From Clostridiales bacterium (lineage in GTDB: Bacteria > Bacillota > Clostridia > Oscillospirales > Oscillospiraceae), in assembly GCA_004556345.1 (NCBI GenBank), contig SFHQ01000004.1:1-64000 (forward strand): a stretch of DNA of 64,000 nucleotides, written 5' to 3'. Position numbers and translations under genes: made by a program. The notes under the pieces are model-generated. The model was not told the origin of the DNA, searched no databases, and saw nothing but the letters and a program-made list of their open reading frames with translations. Shown here in pieces: positions 56,868 to 64,000 of this stretch; the first letter of the stretch is position 1, and each line of letters starts with the position of its first letter.

Positions 56868-57746
56868 ATGGCCTTAGGAAAAGGGCTGGACGCCCTGTGG
56901 GGGGACACCACCCTCCAGGACCAGGCCGGCGGCTCGGTGACCATTCCGGTCGCCCAGATCGAACCCGGCCTGAACCAGCCCAGAAAGCATTTTGACGAGG
57001 AAGCCCTGGCGGGCCTGGCGGAGTCCATTCGCCAGCACGGTATCATCCAGCCGCTCACCGTCCGGCGGCTCTCCTCAGGCTACTACCAGATCATCGCCGG
57101 AGAACGCCGCTGGCGGGCCGCCCGCATGGCGGGCCTTGCCGAGGTCCCGGCCATCGTCATCGAGGCCGACGACCGCATGGTCATGGAGCTGGGCCTGATC
57201 GAAAACCTCCAGCGGGAGGACTTGAACCCCATGGAGGAAGCCGCAGGCTACCGCTCCCTCATTGAGGACTACGGCCTGACCCAGGAGGAAGCCGCCCAGC
57301 GGGTGAGCAGATCCCGCCCCGCCGTCGCCAACGCCATGCGCCTTTTGGCCCTCCCCCAGGAGGTCCAGTGGCTCATCGAGCAGGGCAACCTCTCCGCCGG
57401 GCACGGCCGGGCGCTGCTCTCCCTGCCTACGCCGGAGGAACAGATCGCCTTTGCCGAGGAGATCATGGCCCACCACTGGTCCGTCCGGGAGACGGAGGAA
57501 CGCATCCGCCGCATCCTCCACCAGATGAATCAGCCGGACGAGCCCAAAGAGGACGCCCCCCTGAAGATCTATTTTCAGGAGGCCGAACGCAAGCTCACCG
57601 CCGACCTGGGGCGAAAAGTAACCATCTCCCAGGGAAAGAAAAAAGGCAAGATCGCCCTGGAATACTACGACCAGGAGGACCTGGAGCTGCTCATGCAGGC
57701 CCTGGCCACCCTGGAAGCCAGAAAGGAGGGACGCGCCGAACCATGA
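56868..57746 (+). CDS. parB: Chromosome-partitioning protein ParB (Spo0J)
   Basis: A 292-aa ParB. N-terminus MALGKGLDALWGD, the region QIEPGLNQPRKHFDEEAL, CTP-binding GYYQIIAGERRWRAARMAG and ENLQREDLNPMEEA, HTH YGLTQEEAAQRVSRSRPAVANAMRLL, and a C-terminal dimerisation domain. It loads on the parS sites flanking the operon as a CTP-dependent clamp and recruits SMC. Its stop overlaps the next gene by four bases (ATGA). Confidence 0.95.
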   Translation: MALGKGLDALWGDTTLQDQAGGSVTIPVAQIEPGLNQPRKHFDEEALAGLAESIRQHGIIQPLTVRRLSSGYYQIIAGERRWRAARMAGLAEVPAIVIEADDRMVMELGLIENLQREDLNPMEEAAGYRSLIEDYGLTQEEAAQRVSRSRPAVANAMRLLALPQEVQWLIEQGNLSAGHGRALLSLPTPEEQIAFAEEIMAHHWSVRETEERIRRILHQMNQPDEPKEDAPLKIYFQEAERKLTADLGRKVTISQGKKKGKIALEYYDQEDLELLMQALATLEARKEGRAEP

Positions 57747-58294
57747 CCCCCGAAGAAGAAAAAAACGAAACGAACGCCGTCCAGACCCCGCCGGAGGACC
57801 CGAAGCAGGCGGCCAACCCCGAACCGCCCCAGCAGATGGACCCTCCCCCCAAAGACGAGAAAAGCCGCAGCCGCCCCGTGAAGGTCTATCTCACGGTGAT
57901 GTTCTGCGTGGCGCTGCTTCTGCTGATGATCTCCTTCGTGATGCAGCAGCGGAACCACTTGGCGCTGCAAGACCTGAACCAATCCATCTCCGTCAGCCAG
58001 GACGTGGCGGACCTGCAGATGGAGAACCAGAAGCTCCAATACGAGCTGAAGGAAAAAGAGGACCAGGCGGAGGACCTGCAAGCCCAGCTGGAGAAGGCTG
58101 AGAAGCAGGCCCAGGCTCTGGAATGGCTCCGCCGGATCGAGGCGGCGGTCCGCACGTCTTACCCCGAAGCCAGAACGCTGGTGGAGGAATTTGAGAAAAC
58201 GGGACTGGAGAGCAGCCTGCCCACAGAGTCCGTGGTCGAGGGCGGCACCGCCCCGGCAGAAGCATATCGGAGCATTTACGCGATGCTGTTTTAA
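57743..58294 (+). CDS. Membrane-anchored coiled-coil protein of unknown function
   Basis: 183 aa, not recognised as a named family. A Pro/Glu-rich cytoplasmic N-tail (1-45) is followed by one membrane helix (about 48-67, VYLTVMFCVALLLLMISFVM), a coiled coil (about 72-130, with a regular heptad pattern in QMENQKLQYELKEKEDQAE), and a C-terminal globular-looking part. The topology resembles divisome and elongasome scaffold proteins. It is translationally coupled to parB (ATGA overlap), which suggests a link between chromosome segregation and the envelope, but this is inference. A parS site lies ten bases after its stop. Confidence 0.75.
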   Translation: MTPEEEKNETNAVQTPPEDPKQAANPEPPQQMDPPPKDEKSRSRPVKVYLTVMFCVALLLLMISFVMQQRNHLALQDLNQSISVSQDVADLQMENQKLQYELKEKEDQAEDLQAQLEKAEKQAQALEWLRRIEAAVRTSYPEARTLVEEFEKTGLESSLPTESVVEGGTAPAEAYRSIYAMLF

Positions 58295-58304
58295 GAATCC
58301 TCTG

Positions 58305-58320
58305 TGTTTCACGTGAAACA
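58305..58320. other. parS: parS site 3
   Basis: Perfect TGTTTCACGTGAAACA within the longer palindrome CTGTGTTTCACGTGAAACACAG (58302-58323), between the coiled-coil gene and serS. Confidence 0.93.
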
Positions 58321-58354
58321 CAGGCTTGAGCAAATTTATCATGAGGTGAAAACA

Positions 58355-59644
58355 ATGCTGGACATCAAACGAATTAAGGACGACCCGGAAAAAGTCAAGG
58401 CTGGTCTGCGGGCCAAGGAGGTCGACTGCGACCAAGAAGTCGACCGCATCCTGGAGCTGGACAAGGTCCGCCGGGACACCATCTTTGCCACCGAGCAGAT
58501 GAAAGCCGAGCAGAACAAGGTCTCCAAGACCATTCCCCAGCTGAAGAAGGCCGGCGAGGACACTGCCCCCGTCTTCCAGCGCATGGGCGAGCTGAAGGCC
58601 CAGATCGCCGCCAACGACGAGAAGCTGCGCAGCATCGAGGGCGAGTACCGCACCTTGATGCTCTCCCTGCCCAACCTGCCCGACGACGACCTCAAGCCCG
58701 GCGGCAAGGAGAACAACGAGCCTCTGCGCTACTTCGGCGAGCCCCACAAGTTCGACTTCGAGCCGAAGCACCATGTGGACCTCTGCACCGACCTGGGCCT
58801 CATCGACTACCCCCGCGGCGTGAAGCTGGCCGGGTCCGGCTTCTGGATGTACACCGGCATGGGCGCCCGCCTGGAGTGGGCGCTGCTGAACTACTTCATC
58901 GACTGCCACCTGGCCGATGGCTATGAGTTCATCCTGCCCCCCCACATGCTGGAGTACCAGTGCGGCGAGACCGCCGGCCAGTTCCCCAAGTTCGCCGATG
59001 AGGTCTATAAGATCCAGAACCCCACCGACGACCGCACCCACTACATGTTGCCCACCGCCGAGGCTGCCCTGGCCAGCGTGTACCGCGATGAGATCCTTTC
59101 CGAGGCGGACCTGCCCAAGAAGTTCTTCGCCTACACCCCCTGCTTCCGCCGGGAGGCCGGGTCCGCCCGCGCCGAGGAGCGCGGCATGGTCCGCGGCCAC
59201 CAGTTCAACAAGGTCGAGATGTTCCAGTTCACCCGCCCGGAGGACTCTGACGACGCCTTCGACGAGCTGGTCGCCAAGGCCGAGAACCTGGTCAAGGGCC
59301 TGGGCTTCCACTTCCGCACCGTGAAGCTGGCTGCGGGCGACTGCTCCGCTTCCATGGCCCGGACCTACGACATCGAGATCCAGATCCCCTCCATGCAGGG
59401 CTATAAGGAAGTCTCCTCCGTCTCCAACGCCAGAGACTACCAGGCCCGCCGCGGCAACACCCGCTTCCGCCGCGAGGCCACCGGCAAGCCTGAGTTCGTC
59501 CATACCCTGAACGGCTCCGGTCTGGCCACCAGCCGCATCTTCCCCGCCATGGTCGAGCAGAACCAGCTCAAGGACGGCAGCATCAAAGTCCCTGAGGTCC
59601 TCCAGAAGTACCTGGGCGGTCTGGAAGTCATCAGCAAGAAATAA
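58355..59644 (+). CDS. serS: Seryl-tRNA synthetase
   Basis: A 429-aa class II synthetase. It starts MLDIKRIKDDPEKVKAGLRAK, and the N-terminal antiparallel coiled-coil arm (about 30-100) that holds tRNA-Ser follows. Motif 2 is FAYTPCFRREAGSARAEERGMVRGHQF and motif 3 is NGSGLATSRIFPAMVE. GAGGTG precedes ATG 58355; a start at 58304 within parS is not used. No T-box was found upstream. Confidence 0.96.
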   Translation: MLDIKRIKDDPEKVKAGLRAKEVDCDQEVDRILELDKVRRDTIFATEQMKAEQNKVSKTIPQLKKAGEDTAPVFQRMGELKAQIAANDEKLRSIEGEYRTLMLSLPNLPDDDLKPGGKENNEPLRYFGEPHKFDFEPKHHVDLCTDLGLIDYPRGVKLAGSGFWMYTGMGARLEWALLNYFIDCHLADGYEFILPPHMLEYQCGETAGQFPKFADEVYKIQNPTDDRTHYMLPTAEAALASVYRDEILSEADLPKKFFAYTPCFRREAGSARAEERGMVRGHQFNKVEMFQFTRPEDSDDAFDELVAKAENLVKGLGFHFRTVKLAAGDCSASMARTYDIEIQIPSMQGYKEVSSVSNARDYQARRGNTRFRREATGKPEFVHTLNGSGLATSRIFPAMVEQNQLKDGSIKVPEVLQKYLGGLEVISKK

Positions 59645-59725
59645 GACCCGCTCAGACCGCTTTGCGGCCAGCGCCCTCAAAAGGCGAGGCAAGCATTAAA
59701 TAGAGAACGAGAATGGAGAATCGCT

Positions 59726-60211
59726 ATGTCTAACGAGAGCAAAAGCGTCACCAAAAAGGCCCGTGGCCTGATCGGTGAGTTTAAGGCGTTCATCAGCCGC
59801 GGCAACGTGATCGATATGGCAGTCGGTGTCATCATCGCCACCGCCTTCGGCAAGATCACGACCTCCCTGGTCAACGACGTGGTCATGCCTGCCATCAGTT
59901 ATTTTATCGGCTCGGCCGACGCCACTTCCCTGAACATCACCCTGCGCCCTGAGGTCGTGGACGAGGCCGGGAACATCATCACCGAGGGCATCACCCTCGG
60001 CATCGGGACGTTCATCGGCACCATCATCGACTTCCTCCTGGTGGCCCTGGTGGTCTTCCTGGTCATCAAGGCCATGAACAGCGCCAAGGACAAGATGGAA
60101 GCCGCCCTGCACAAGGAGAAGGAGGCCGCCGAGGAAGCGCCCCCCGAACCCTCCCAGGAAGAGGTCCTGCTGACCGAGATCCGCGACCTGCTGAAGGAGC
60201 AGAAGAAGTAA
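59726..60211 (+). CDS. mscL: Large-conductance mechanosensitive channel
   Basis: A 161-aa MscL. The first membrane helix region FKAFISRGNVIDMAVGVIIATAFGKI is diagnostic and contains the gate. The periplasmic loop (about 65-90) is longer than in E. coli, with the second helix LGIGTFIGTIIDFLLVALVVFLVIK. A Glu/Lys-rich helix ends the cytoplasmic tail. It relieves hypo-osmotic shock. GGAGA precedes the ATG. Confidence 0.95.
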   Translation: MSNESKSVTKKARGLIGEFKAFISRGNVIDMAVGVIIATAFGKITTSLVNDVVMPAISYFIGSADATSLNITLRPEVVDEAGNIITEGITLGIGTFIGTIIDFLLVALVVFLVIKAMNSAKDKMEAALHKEKEAAEEAPPEPSQEEVLLTEIRDLLKEQKK

Positions 60212-60223
60212 GGAGTTCATCCC

Positions 60224-60424
60224 ATGGAACCGGAACAGAACACCACCCCCTCCCCCACCCCGGAGGAGCCCACCGGCCAGGAGCCGACCCGCGAGGACAA
60301 GCCCGCCTACGAGCCCTATAAAAAGAGCACGCGCATCAAGGCCTGGCTGGGCGTGGCCTTTATGGTCTTTCTGGTCATCATGTACACCTATGCCTTTGCC
60401 AGCGGCAAAATCCTATTATTCTGA
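60224..60424 (+). CDS. 66-aa membrane protein of unknown function
   Basis: A Pro/Glu/Thr-rich hydrophilic N-half (1-38) precedes one membrane helix (about 43-65, WLGVAFMVFLVIMYTYAFASG). AAGGAG lies eight bases before the ATG. It lies 12 bp after mscL and 12 bp before rsmG, so it belongs to a tight operon. Similar small Pro-rich single-pass proteins occur in Oscillospiraceae near rsmG or mscL as hypothetical proteins; no function is known to me. Confidence 0.7.
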   Translation: MEPEQNTTPSPTPEEPTGQEPTREDKPAYEPYKKSTRIKAWLGVAFMVFLVIMYTYAFASGKILLF

Positions 60425-60436
60425 GGTGCCCACGCT

Positions 60437-61156
60437 ATGACGGAACAAGCATTGGAAATCCTTCGCCAGGGGCTCGACCGCCTGGGCCTGACGTATCCCC
60501 CCGACGCGGTGGAGCGGCTGGCCCTGTACGGCGACCGCCTGCTGGAGAAAAACCAGGTGATGAATCTCACCGCCATCACAGACCCCTGCGAGGTGGCGCG
60601 GCTCCACTTCCTGGACAGCGCCTCTCTCCTGCCCAGCAAGACATTGCACGGGCGCAAGGTCATCGACGTGGGCACCGGCGGCGGGTTTCCCGGCCTGGTC
60701 CTGAAGATCTTGGACCCCAGCATCCAGCTGACCCTGTTGGACAGCCTGGGCAAGCGCATCGACTGGCTCCAGGAAGTCTGCGAGGAACTGGGCCTGCATG
60801 ACGTGGTCTGTCTCAAGGGCCGCGCCGAGGAGACGGCCCGCCAGAAGACCCACCGGGAGCAGTACGACGTAGCGGTCTCCCGCGCCCTGGCGTCCATGCC
60901 CATGCTGGCAGAATTATGTATCCCCTATGTGAAGCCCGGCGGCCTCTTCCTCGCCATGAAGAGCAACAAGACCGACGAGGAGATCGAAGCCGCCGAGCCG
61001 ATCATCCAAACCCTGGGGGGCGACAAGCCCTTTGTCATGGACTATCAGGTGCCGGGGACCGACATCTGGCACCGTATCGTCACCGTGGCAAAGCCCCGGC
61101 CCACCCCCAAGGCCTACCCCAGAAAGTGGACGAAGATCAAAGAATCAAAAATTTAG
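60437..61156 (+). CDS. rsmG: 16S rRNA (guanine(527)-N7)-methyltransferase RsmG
   Basis: A 239-aa SAM-dependent methyltransferase (GidB). The N-terminal NQVMNLTAITDP and the SAM-binding motif VIDVGTGGGFPGLVL are diagnostic, followed by LLDSLGKRIDWLQEV and YDVAVSRALASM. It modifies G527 of 16S rRNA. In most Firmicutes it sits after mnmE and mnmG, which are missing here. TGAGGTG lies ten bases before the ATG. Confidence 0.95.
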   Translation: MTEQALEILRQGLDRLGLTYPPDAVERLALYGDRLLEKNQVMNLTAITDPCEVARLHFLDSASLLPSKTLHGRKVIDVGTGGGFPGLVLKILDPSIQLTLLDSLGKRIDWLQEVCEELGLHDVVCLKGRAEETARQKTHREQYDVAVSRALASMPMLAELCIPYVKPGGLFLAMKSNKTDEEIEAAEPIIQTLGGDKPFVMDYQVPGTDIWHRIVTVAKPRPTPKAYPRKWTKIKESKI

Positions 61157-61176
61157 TGTGTTTGCACAAAAAAGTG

Positions 61177-61205
61177 TTGCACACATCTTGGCTTTATGGT
61201 ACAAT
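61177..61205 (+). promoter_or_regulatory. Promoter of the MinD-like gene
   Basis: -35 TTGCAC (61177-61182), 17-bp spacer, -10 TACAAT (61200-61205). The leader is only about 20 nt, ending in the SD AGGAGG. Confidence 0.7.
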
Positions 61206-61232
61206 GGAGCAGAAGTTTCAGGAGGAATGGTT

Positions 61233-61970
61233 GTGGGCAGCGTCATCGTCATCACATCCGGAAAAGGCGGCACGGGAAAGACCTCTCTCACGGGGGGGAT
61301 CGGGGCCGCTCTGGCCCTGCAAGGGCGTCAGGTGCTTTGCATCGACGCCGACGTGGGCCTGCGGAACCTGGACATTACCCTCGGCATGACCGACGCGGCG
61401 CTGATGGATTTCAGCGACGTGATGGCCGGCCGGTGTCCCCTGGCGAGAGCCGTTGCGCCCCACCCTTCCGTCTCTGGTTTGTTTTTACTCACCGCACCGC
61501 TCACCCTGCCGGAGGATTTCTCCGGCGAGGCGGGCTTCCGCGCTTTGTTGGCGGAAGCCAGGGAGAGGTATGATGAGATCCTCATCGACTCCCCAGCCGG
61601 TCTGGGCGCAGGGTTCCGTTTGGCCACCTGCGCGGCAGACCGGGCCATCGTGGTGGCGGTCAGCGACCCCTCCTCCCTGCGGGATGCCCAACGGGTGGTG
61701 AGCCAGCTGGGCCGCATCGAGACGGCCCATTTGGTGGTCAACCGGGTCCGCCCCCGCCTGCTCCGGCGGCAGGGGGTGACCATCGACGACGCCATGGATA
61801 CGGCGGGGCTTCCCCTGCTGGGCCTGGTGCCGGAGGATGCCAACGTGATCCTGGCGGCCAGCAGCGGCCAGCCCGTGGCCCAGTTCACCCAGCGGGGTGC
61901 GGCCCAGGCCTACGGCAACATCGCCCGCCGCCTGCTGGGGCAGACGGTGCCGCTCATGCGGATCCGCTAA
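61233..61970 (+). CDS. minD: MinD/ParA-type P-loop ATPase
   Basis: A 245-aa deviant-Walker ATPase resembling septum-site-determining MinD: VIVITSGKGGTGKTSLTGGIG, CIDADVGLRNLDITLGM and ILIDSPAGLGAGFRLA. It is shorter than MinD of about 265 aa. It ends ARRLLGQTVPLMRIR with no clear FLKRLF-type membrane-targeting helix. Start is GTG 61233, seven bases after AGGAGG; ATG 61227 is too close to the SD. No minC or minE lies beside it. A MinD role is likely but a related ATPase function is possible. Confidence 0.75.
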   Translation: MGSVIVITSGKGGTGKTSLTGGIGAALALQGRQVLCIDADVGLRNLDITLGMTDAALMDFSDVMAGRCPLARAVAPHPSVSGLFLLTAPLTLPEDFSGEAGFRALLAEARERYDEILIDSPAGLGAGFRLATCAADRAIVVAVSDPSSLRDAQRVVSQLGRIETAHLVVNRVRPRLLRRQGVTIDDAMDTAGLPLLGLVPEDANVILAASSGQPVAQFTQRGAAQAYGNIARRLLGQTVPLMRIR

Positions 61971-62096
61971 GAAAACAACACCCAAGAGAACGGCCGGGGG
62001 GACCACCGCCAACTTTCTCCACCCCTATTTTCGGGTCTTGCCCCGCCCCCATTCGGGCGGCGGCAGCGGTACCCAATGCGAAAGGATGAGCCAAGA

Positions 62097-62513
62097 ATGA
62101 ATATTGCCTTGATGAGTCACGACCACAAGAAAGAGCTGATGGTCCAGTTCTGTATCGCTTACTGCGGGGTGCTCTCCAAGCACACCGTATGCGCCACGAA
62201 CACCACCGGCCGTCTTGTTGCGGAGGCCACCGGTTTGCCCGTTCGACTGTTCCTGTCCCACGCCCACGGCGGCAGCCAGCAGATCGGTGCCCGGATCGCC
62301 TACAATGAGATCGACATGGTCCTGTTTTTCTCCGACCCCCAGTCCAGCGACCTGGACCCCGACCTGAAGTACATCAACCAGATGTGCGACCAGTATAACA
62401 TTCCTTTCGCCACCAACGCAGCCACGGCAGAGATCCTGATCCACGGCCTGGAGCGCGGCGACCTGGATTGGAGAGAGATCATCAATCCTTCTCTCAAGCC
62501 GGTCACTGTGTGA
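62097..62513 (+). CDS. mgsA: Methylglyoxal synthase
   Basis: A 138-aa MGS that converts dihydroxyacetone phosphate to methylglyoxal and phosphate, a bypass of glycolysis. It has MSHDHKKELM at the N-terminus, ATNTTGRLV (phosphate binding), FFSDPQSSDLDPDLKY (catalytic Asp region) and PFATNAATAEILI. AAAGGATG precedes ATG 62097. A terminator follows 30 bp downstream. Confidence 0.95.
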   Translation: MNIALMSHDHKKELMVQFCIAYCGVLSKHTVCATNTTGRLVAEATGLPVRLFLSHAHGGSQQIGARIAYNEIDMVLFFSDPQSSDLDPDLKYINQMCDQYNIPFATNAATAEILIHGLERGDLDWREIINPSLKPVTV

Positions 62514-62542
62514 GTGCCGGAGAGCTTTGTCCAAGTAAGCCC

Positions 62543-62585
62543 AAATGCGTCCTCGTTCCGGCCAGGGACGAAGACGCATTTTTCT
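62543..62585 (+). terminator. Terminator after mgsA
   Basis: AAATGCGTC ... GACGCATTT with further pairing inside (TCGT/GACGA), followed by TTCTTCC. It separates mgsA from hisS. Confidence 0.75.
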
Positions 62586-62613
62586 TCCCATCATAACATT
62601 GGAGGTCATACCC

Positions 62614-63972
62614 ATGGAACGCATCAAACCCCGGACGTTATCCGGTTTTATGGAACTGCTGCCTGCCCCGCAGACGCAGTTTGAGCGGATGCTGGAAAAG
62701 CTCCGCGCTACGTACAGCCTGTACGGCTTTATCCCCCTCGACACCCCCATCATCGAGTCGGCCGAGATCCTGCTGGCCAAGGGCGGCGGCGAGACGGAGA
62801 AGCAGATCTACCGCTTCACCAAGGGCGACAGCGACCTGGCCCTGCGCTTTGACCTGACGGTCCCCCTGGCCAAGTACGTCGCCCTGCACTACGCCGACCT
62901 GGCCTTCCCCTTCCGCCGGTATCAGATCGGCAAGGTCTACCGCGGCGAACGCGCCCAGCGGGGCCGGTTCCGCGAGTTTTATCAGTGTGACATCGACGTG
63001 ATCGGCGACGGCAAGCTCGACATCTCCAACGAGGCCGAGATCCCCGCCATCATCTACCAGGCCTTCACCTCCCTGGGCCTGGAGCGGTTCAAGATCCGCG
63101 TGAACAACCGGAAGATCTTGACCGGCTTCTACGCCATGCAGGGCCTGGCCGAGCAGTCCGGCGAGATCATGCGGACGGTGGACAAGCTGGATAAGATCGG
63201 CCCGGAAAAGGTCCGCGCCCTGCTCGTTGAGGGCGGCGTGGCCGAGGCTGCGGCGGATGAAATTTTGAAGTTCATCGCCATCACCGGCGAGAACGAGGAA
63301 GTCCTGGCCGCCCTGGAGGGCTACCGGGGCCGCGATCCCATCTTCGACCAGGGCCTGGACGAGCTGGGCACGGTGGTGAAGTATCTGGGTTCCTTCGGCG
63401 TCCCCGCCGACCACTTCGCCGTGGACCTGACCATCGCCCGCGGCCTGGACTACTACACCGGCACCGTCTATGAGACGGTCATGCTGGACCACCCGGAGAT
63501 CGGCTCCATCTGCTCCGGTGGCCGCTACGACAATCTGGCCGAGTATTACACCGACAAGAAGCTCCCCGGCGTGGGCATTTCCATCGGCCTGACCCGCCTG
63601 TTCTACGTCCTGGGCGAGCAGGGCTATCTCAACGACGACCTGGTGACGGCTCCCGCCGATGCCCTGATCTTGCCCATGACCGAGGACCTCTCCGCCGCCA
63701 TCGCCTTCGCCACGCAGCTGCGTCAGGCCGGCGTCCGCGCCCAGGTCTACGGGGAGCAGAAGAAGTTCAAGGGCAAGATGAGCTACGCCGACAAGCTGAA
63801 GATCCCCTATGTGGTCTTCCTGGGCGAGGACGAAATTGCCAACGGCGTGGTCAAGATCAAGGACATGACCACCGGCGACCAGCAGGCCCTCTCCCCCGCC
63901 GAGGCGGTCCAGACCATCGCCGATGCCATGGCCCAGCGGGCCGCCGGCAAGCCCATCCGCGAGAAGGACTAA
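62614..63972 (+). CDS. hisS: Histidyl-tRNA synthetase
   Basis: A 452-aa class II synthetase, at the long end of the family range. It begins PRTLSGFMELLP. Motif 1 region is DTPIIESAEILLAKGGGETEKQIYRF, motif 2 is YQIGKVYRGERAQRGRFREFYQCD, and the His-specific motif is IARGLDYYTGTVYET. The C-terminal anticodon-binding domain ends at KDMTTGDQ. GGAGGT precedes ATG 62614. The next gene starts 13 bp later, in the position where aspS often follows hisS. Confidence 0.95.
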   Translation: MERIKPRTLSGFMELLPAPQTQFERMLEKLRATYSLYGFIPLDTPIIESAEILLAKGGGETEKQIYRFTKGDSDLALRFDLTVPLAKYVALHYADLAFPFRRYQIGKVYRGERAQRGRFREFYQCDIDVIGDGKLDISNEAEIPAIIYQAFTSLGLERFKIRVNNRKILTGFYAMQGLAEQSGEIMRTVDKLDKIGPEKVRALLVEGGVAEAAADEILKFIAITGENEEVLAALEGYRGRDPIFDQGLDELGTVVKYLGSFGVPADHFAVDLTIARGLDYYTGTVYETVMLDHPEIGSICSGGRYDNLAEYYTDKKLPGVGISIGLTRLFYVLGEQGYLNDDLVTAPADALILPMTEDLSAAIAFATQLRQAGVRAQVYGEQKKFKGKMSYADKLKIPYVVFLGEDEIANGVVKIKDMTTGDQQALSPAEAVQTIADAMAQRAAGKPIREKD

Positions 63973-63985
63973 GGAGGGACGCGCC

Positions 63986-64000
63986 ATGAAAATGAAGCGC
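63986..64000 (+). CDS. Start of a further gene (partial), possibly aspS
   Basis: AAGGAGGG (63971-63978) then ATG at 63986 and MKMKR before the window ends. Only five codons are visible. hisS-aspS is the usual order in Firmicutes, so aspartyl-tRNA synthetase is a guess from context. Confidence 0.4.

Overview
The window is a GC-rich stretch of a Gram-positive, spore-forming anaerobe of the Clostridia, most like the Oscillospiraceae (Flavonifractor/Intestinimonas/Lawsonibacter-type). Evidence for this: the origin-proximal order rpmH-dnaA-dnaN-rlbA-recF-remB-gyrB-gyrA; the spore genes gpr and a spoVB-like flippase; the butyrate-pathway genes crt, hbd and a butyryl-CoA:acetate-type CoA-transferase; single-chain glycyl-tRNA synthetase; two LTA-synthase-family enzymes; and a Noc/ParA/ParB system with perfect TGTTTCACGTGAAACA parS sites. 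The genus assignment is inference.

Layout. The chromosomal origin lies in the dnaA-dnaN gap (28035-28342): five DnaA-box-like sites, one more next to a TAG-TAG-TAG trio, and an A-rich stretch. Genes left of it run almost all on the minus strand and genes right of it mostly on the plus strand, i.e. co-directional with replication. Left arm, moving away from oriC: dnaN, rlbA, recF, remB, gyrB, prsW, gyrA, rnhA, then gpr (divergent), rpsT, htrA, glyS, two tandem LTA-synthase-family genes, recJ, relA, and a cell-envelope operon (D-aspartate-ligase-like ATP-grasp enzyme, Asp/Glu racemase, a MurE-like ligase fused in frame to acetylglutamate kinase, M16 peptidase). The left end holds a decayed XRE-type regulator with promoter and operator-like repeats.

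Right arm: rpmH, rnpA, yidD, yidC, khpB (RNA maturation and membrane insertion), an esterase, holB, ricT, a DUF819 transporter with an M19 dipeptidase, ppx/gppA with ppk1, a compact candidate type I toxin-antitoxin locus (42273-42611), hbd and crt on the minus strand, spoVB-like and tadA, a minus-strand BMP-type (nucleoside-type) ABC transporter with xpt for purine salvage, the CoA-transferase, a 322-bp imperfect palindrome (MITE-like), then noc, parA, parB, a coiled-coil membrane protein, serS, mscL, a 66-aa membrane protein, rsmG, a MinD-like ATPase, mgsA, hisS, and the first codons of another gene.

The most notable items are (1) the unreported-looking type I toxin-antitoxin locus: a 30-residue hydrophobic peptide with its SD sequestered in a hairpin, an opposing near-consensus promoter, a shared bidirectional terminator, and a repeat that makes the antisense RNA complementary to the toxin start region; (2) the racemase / D-Asp-ligase-like / MurE-ArgB fusion operon, which looks like a peptidoglycan-precursor or side-chain system; (3) the long palindromic repeat and its smaller relative inside that operon. 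No tRNA, rRNA, CRISPR array, transposase or known riboswitch was recognised.
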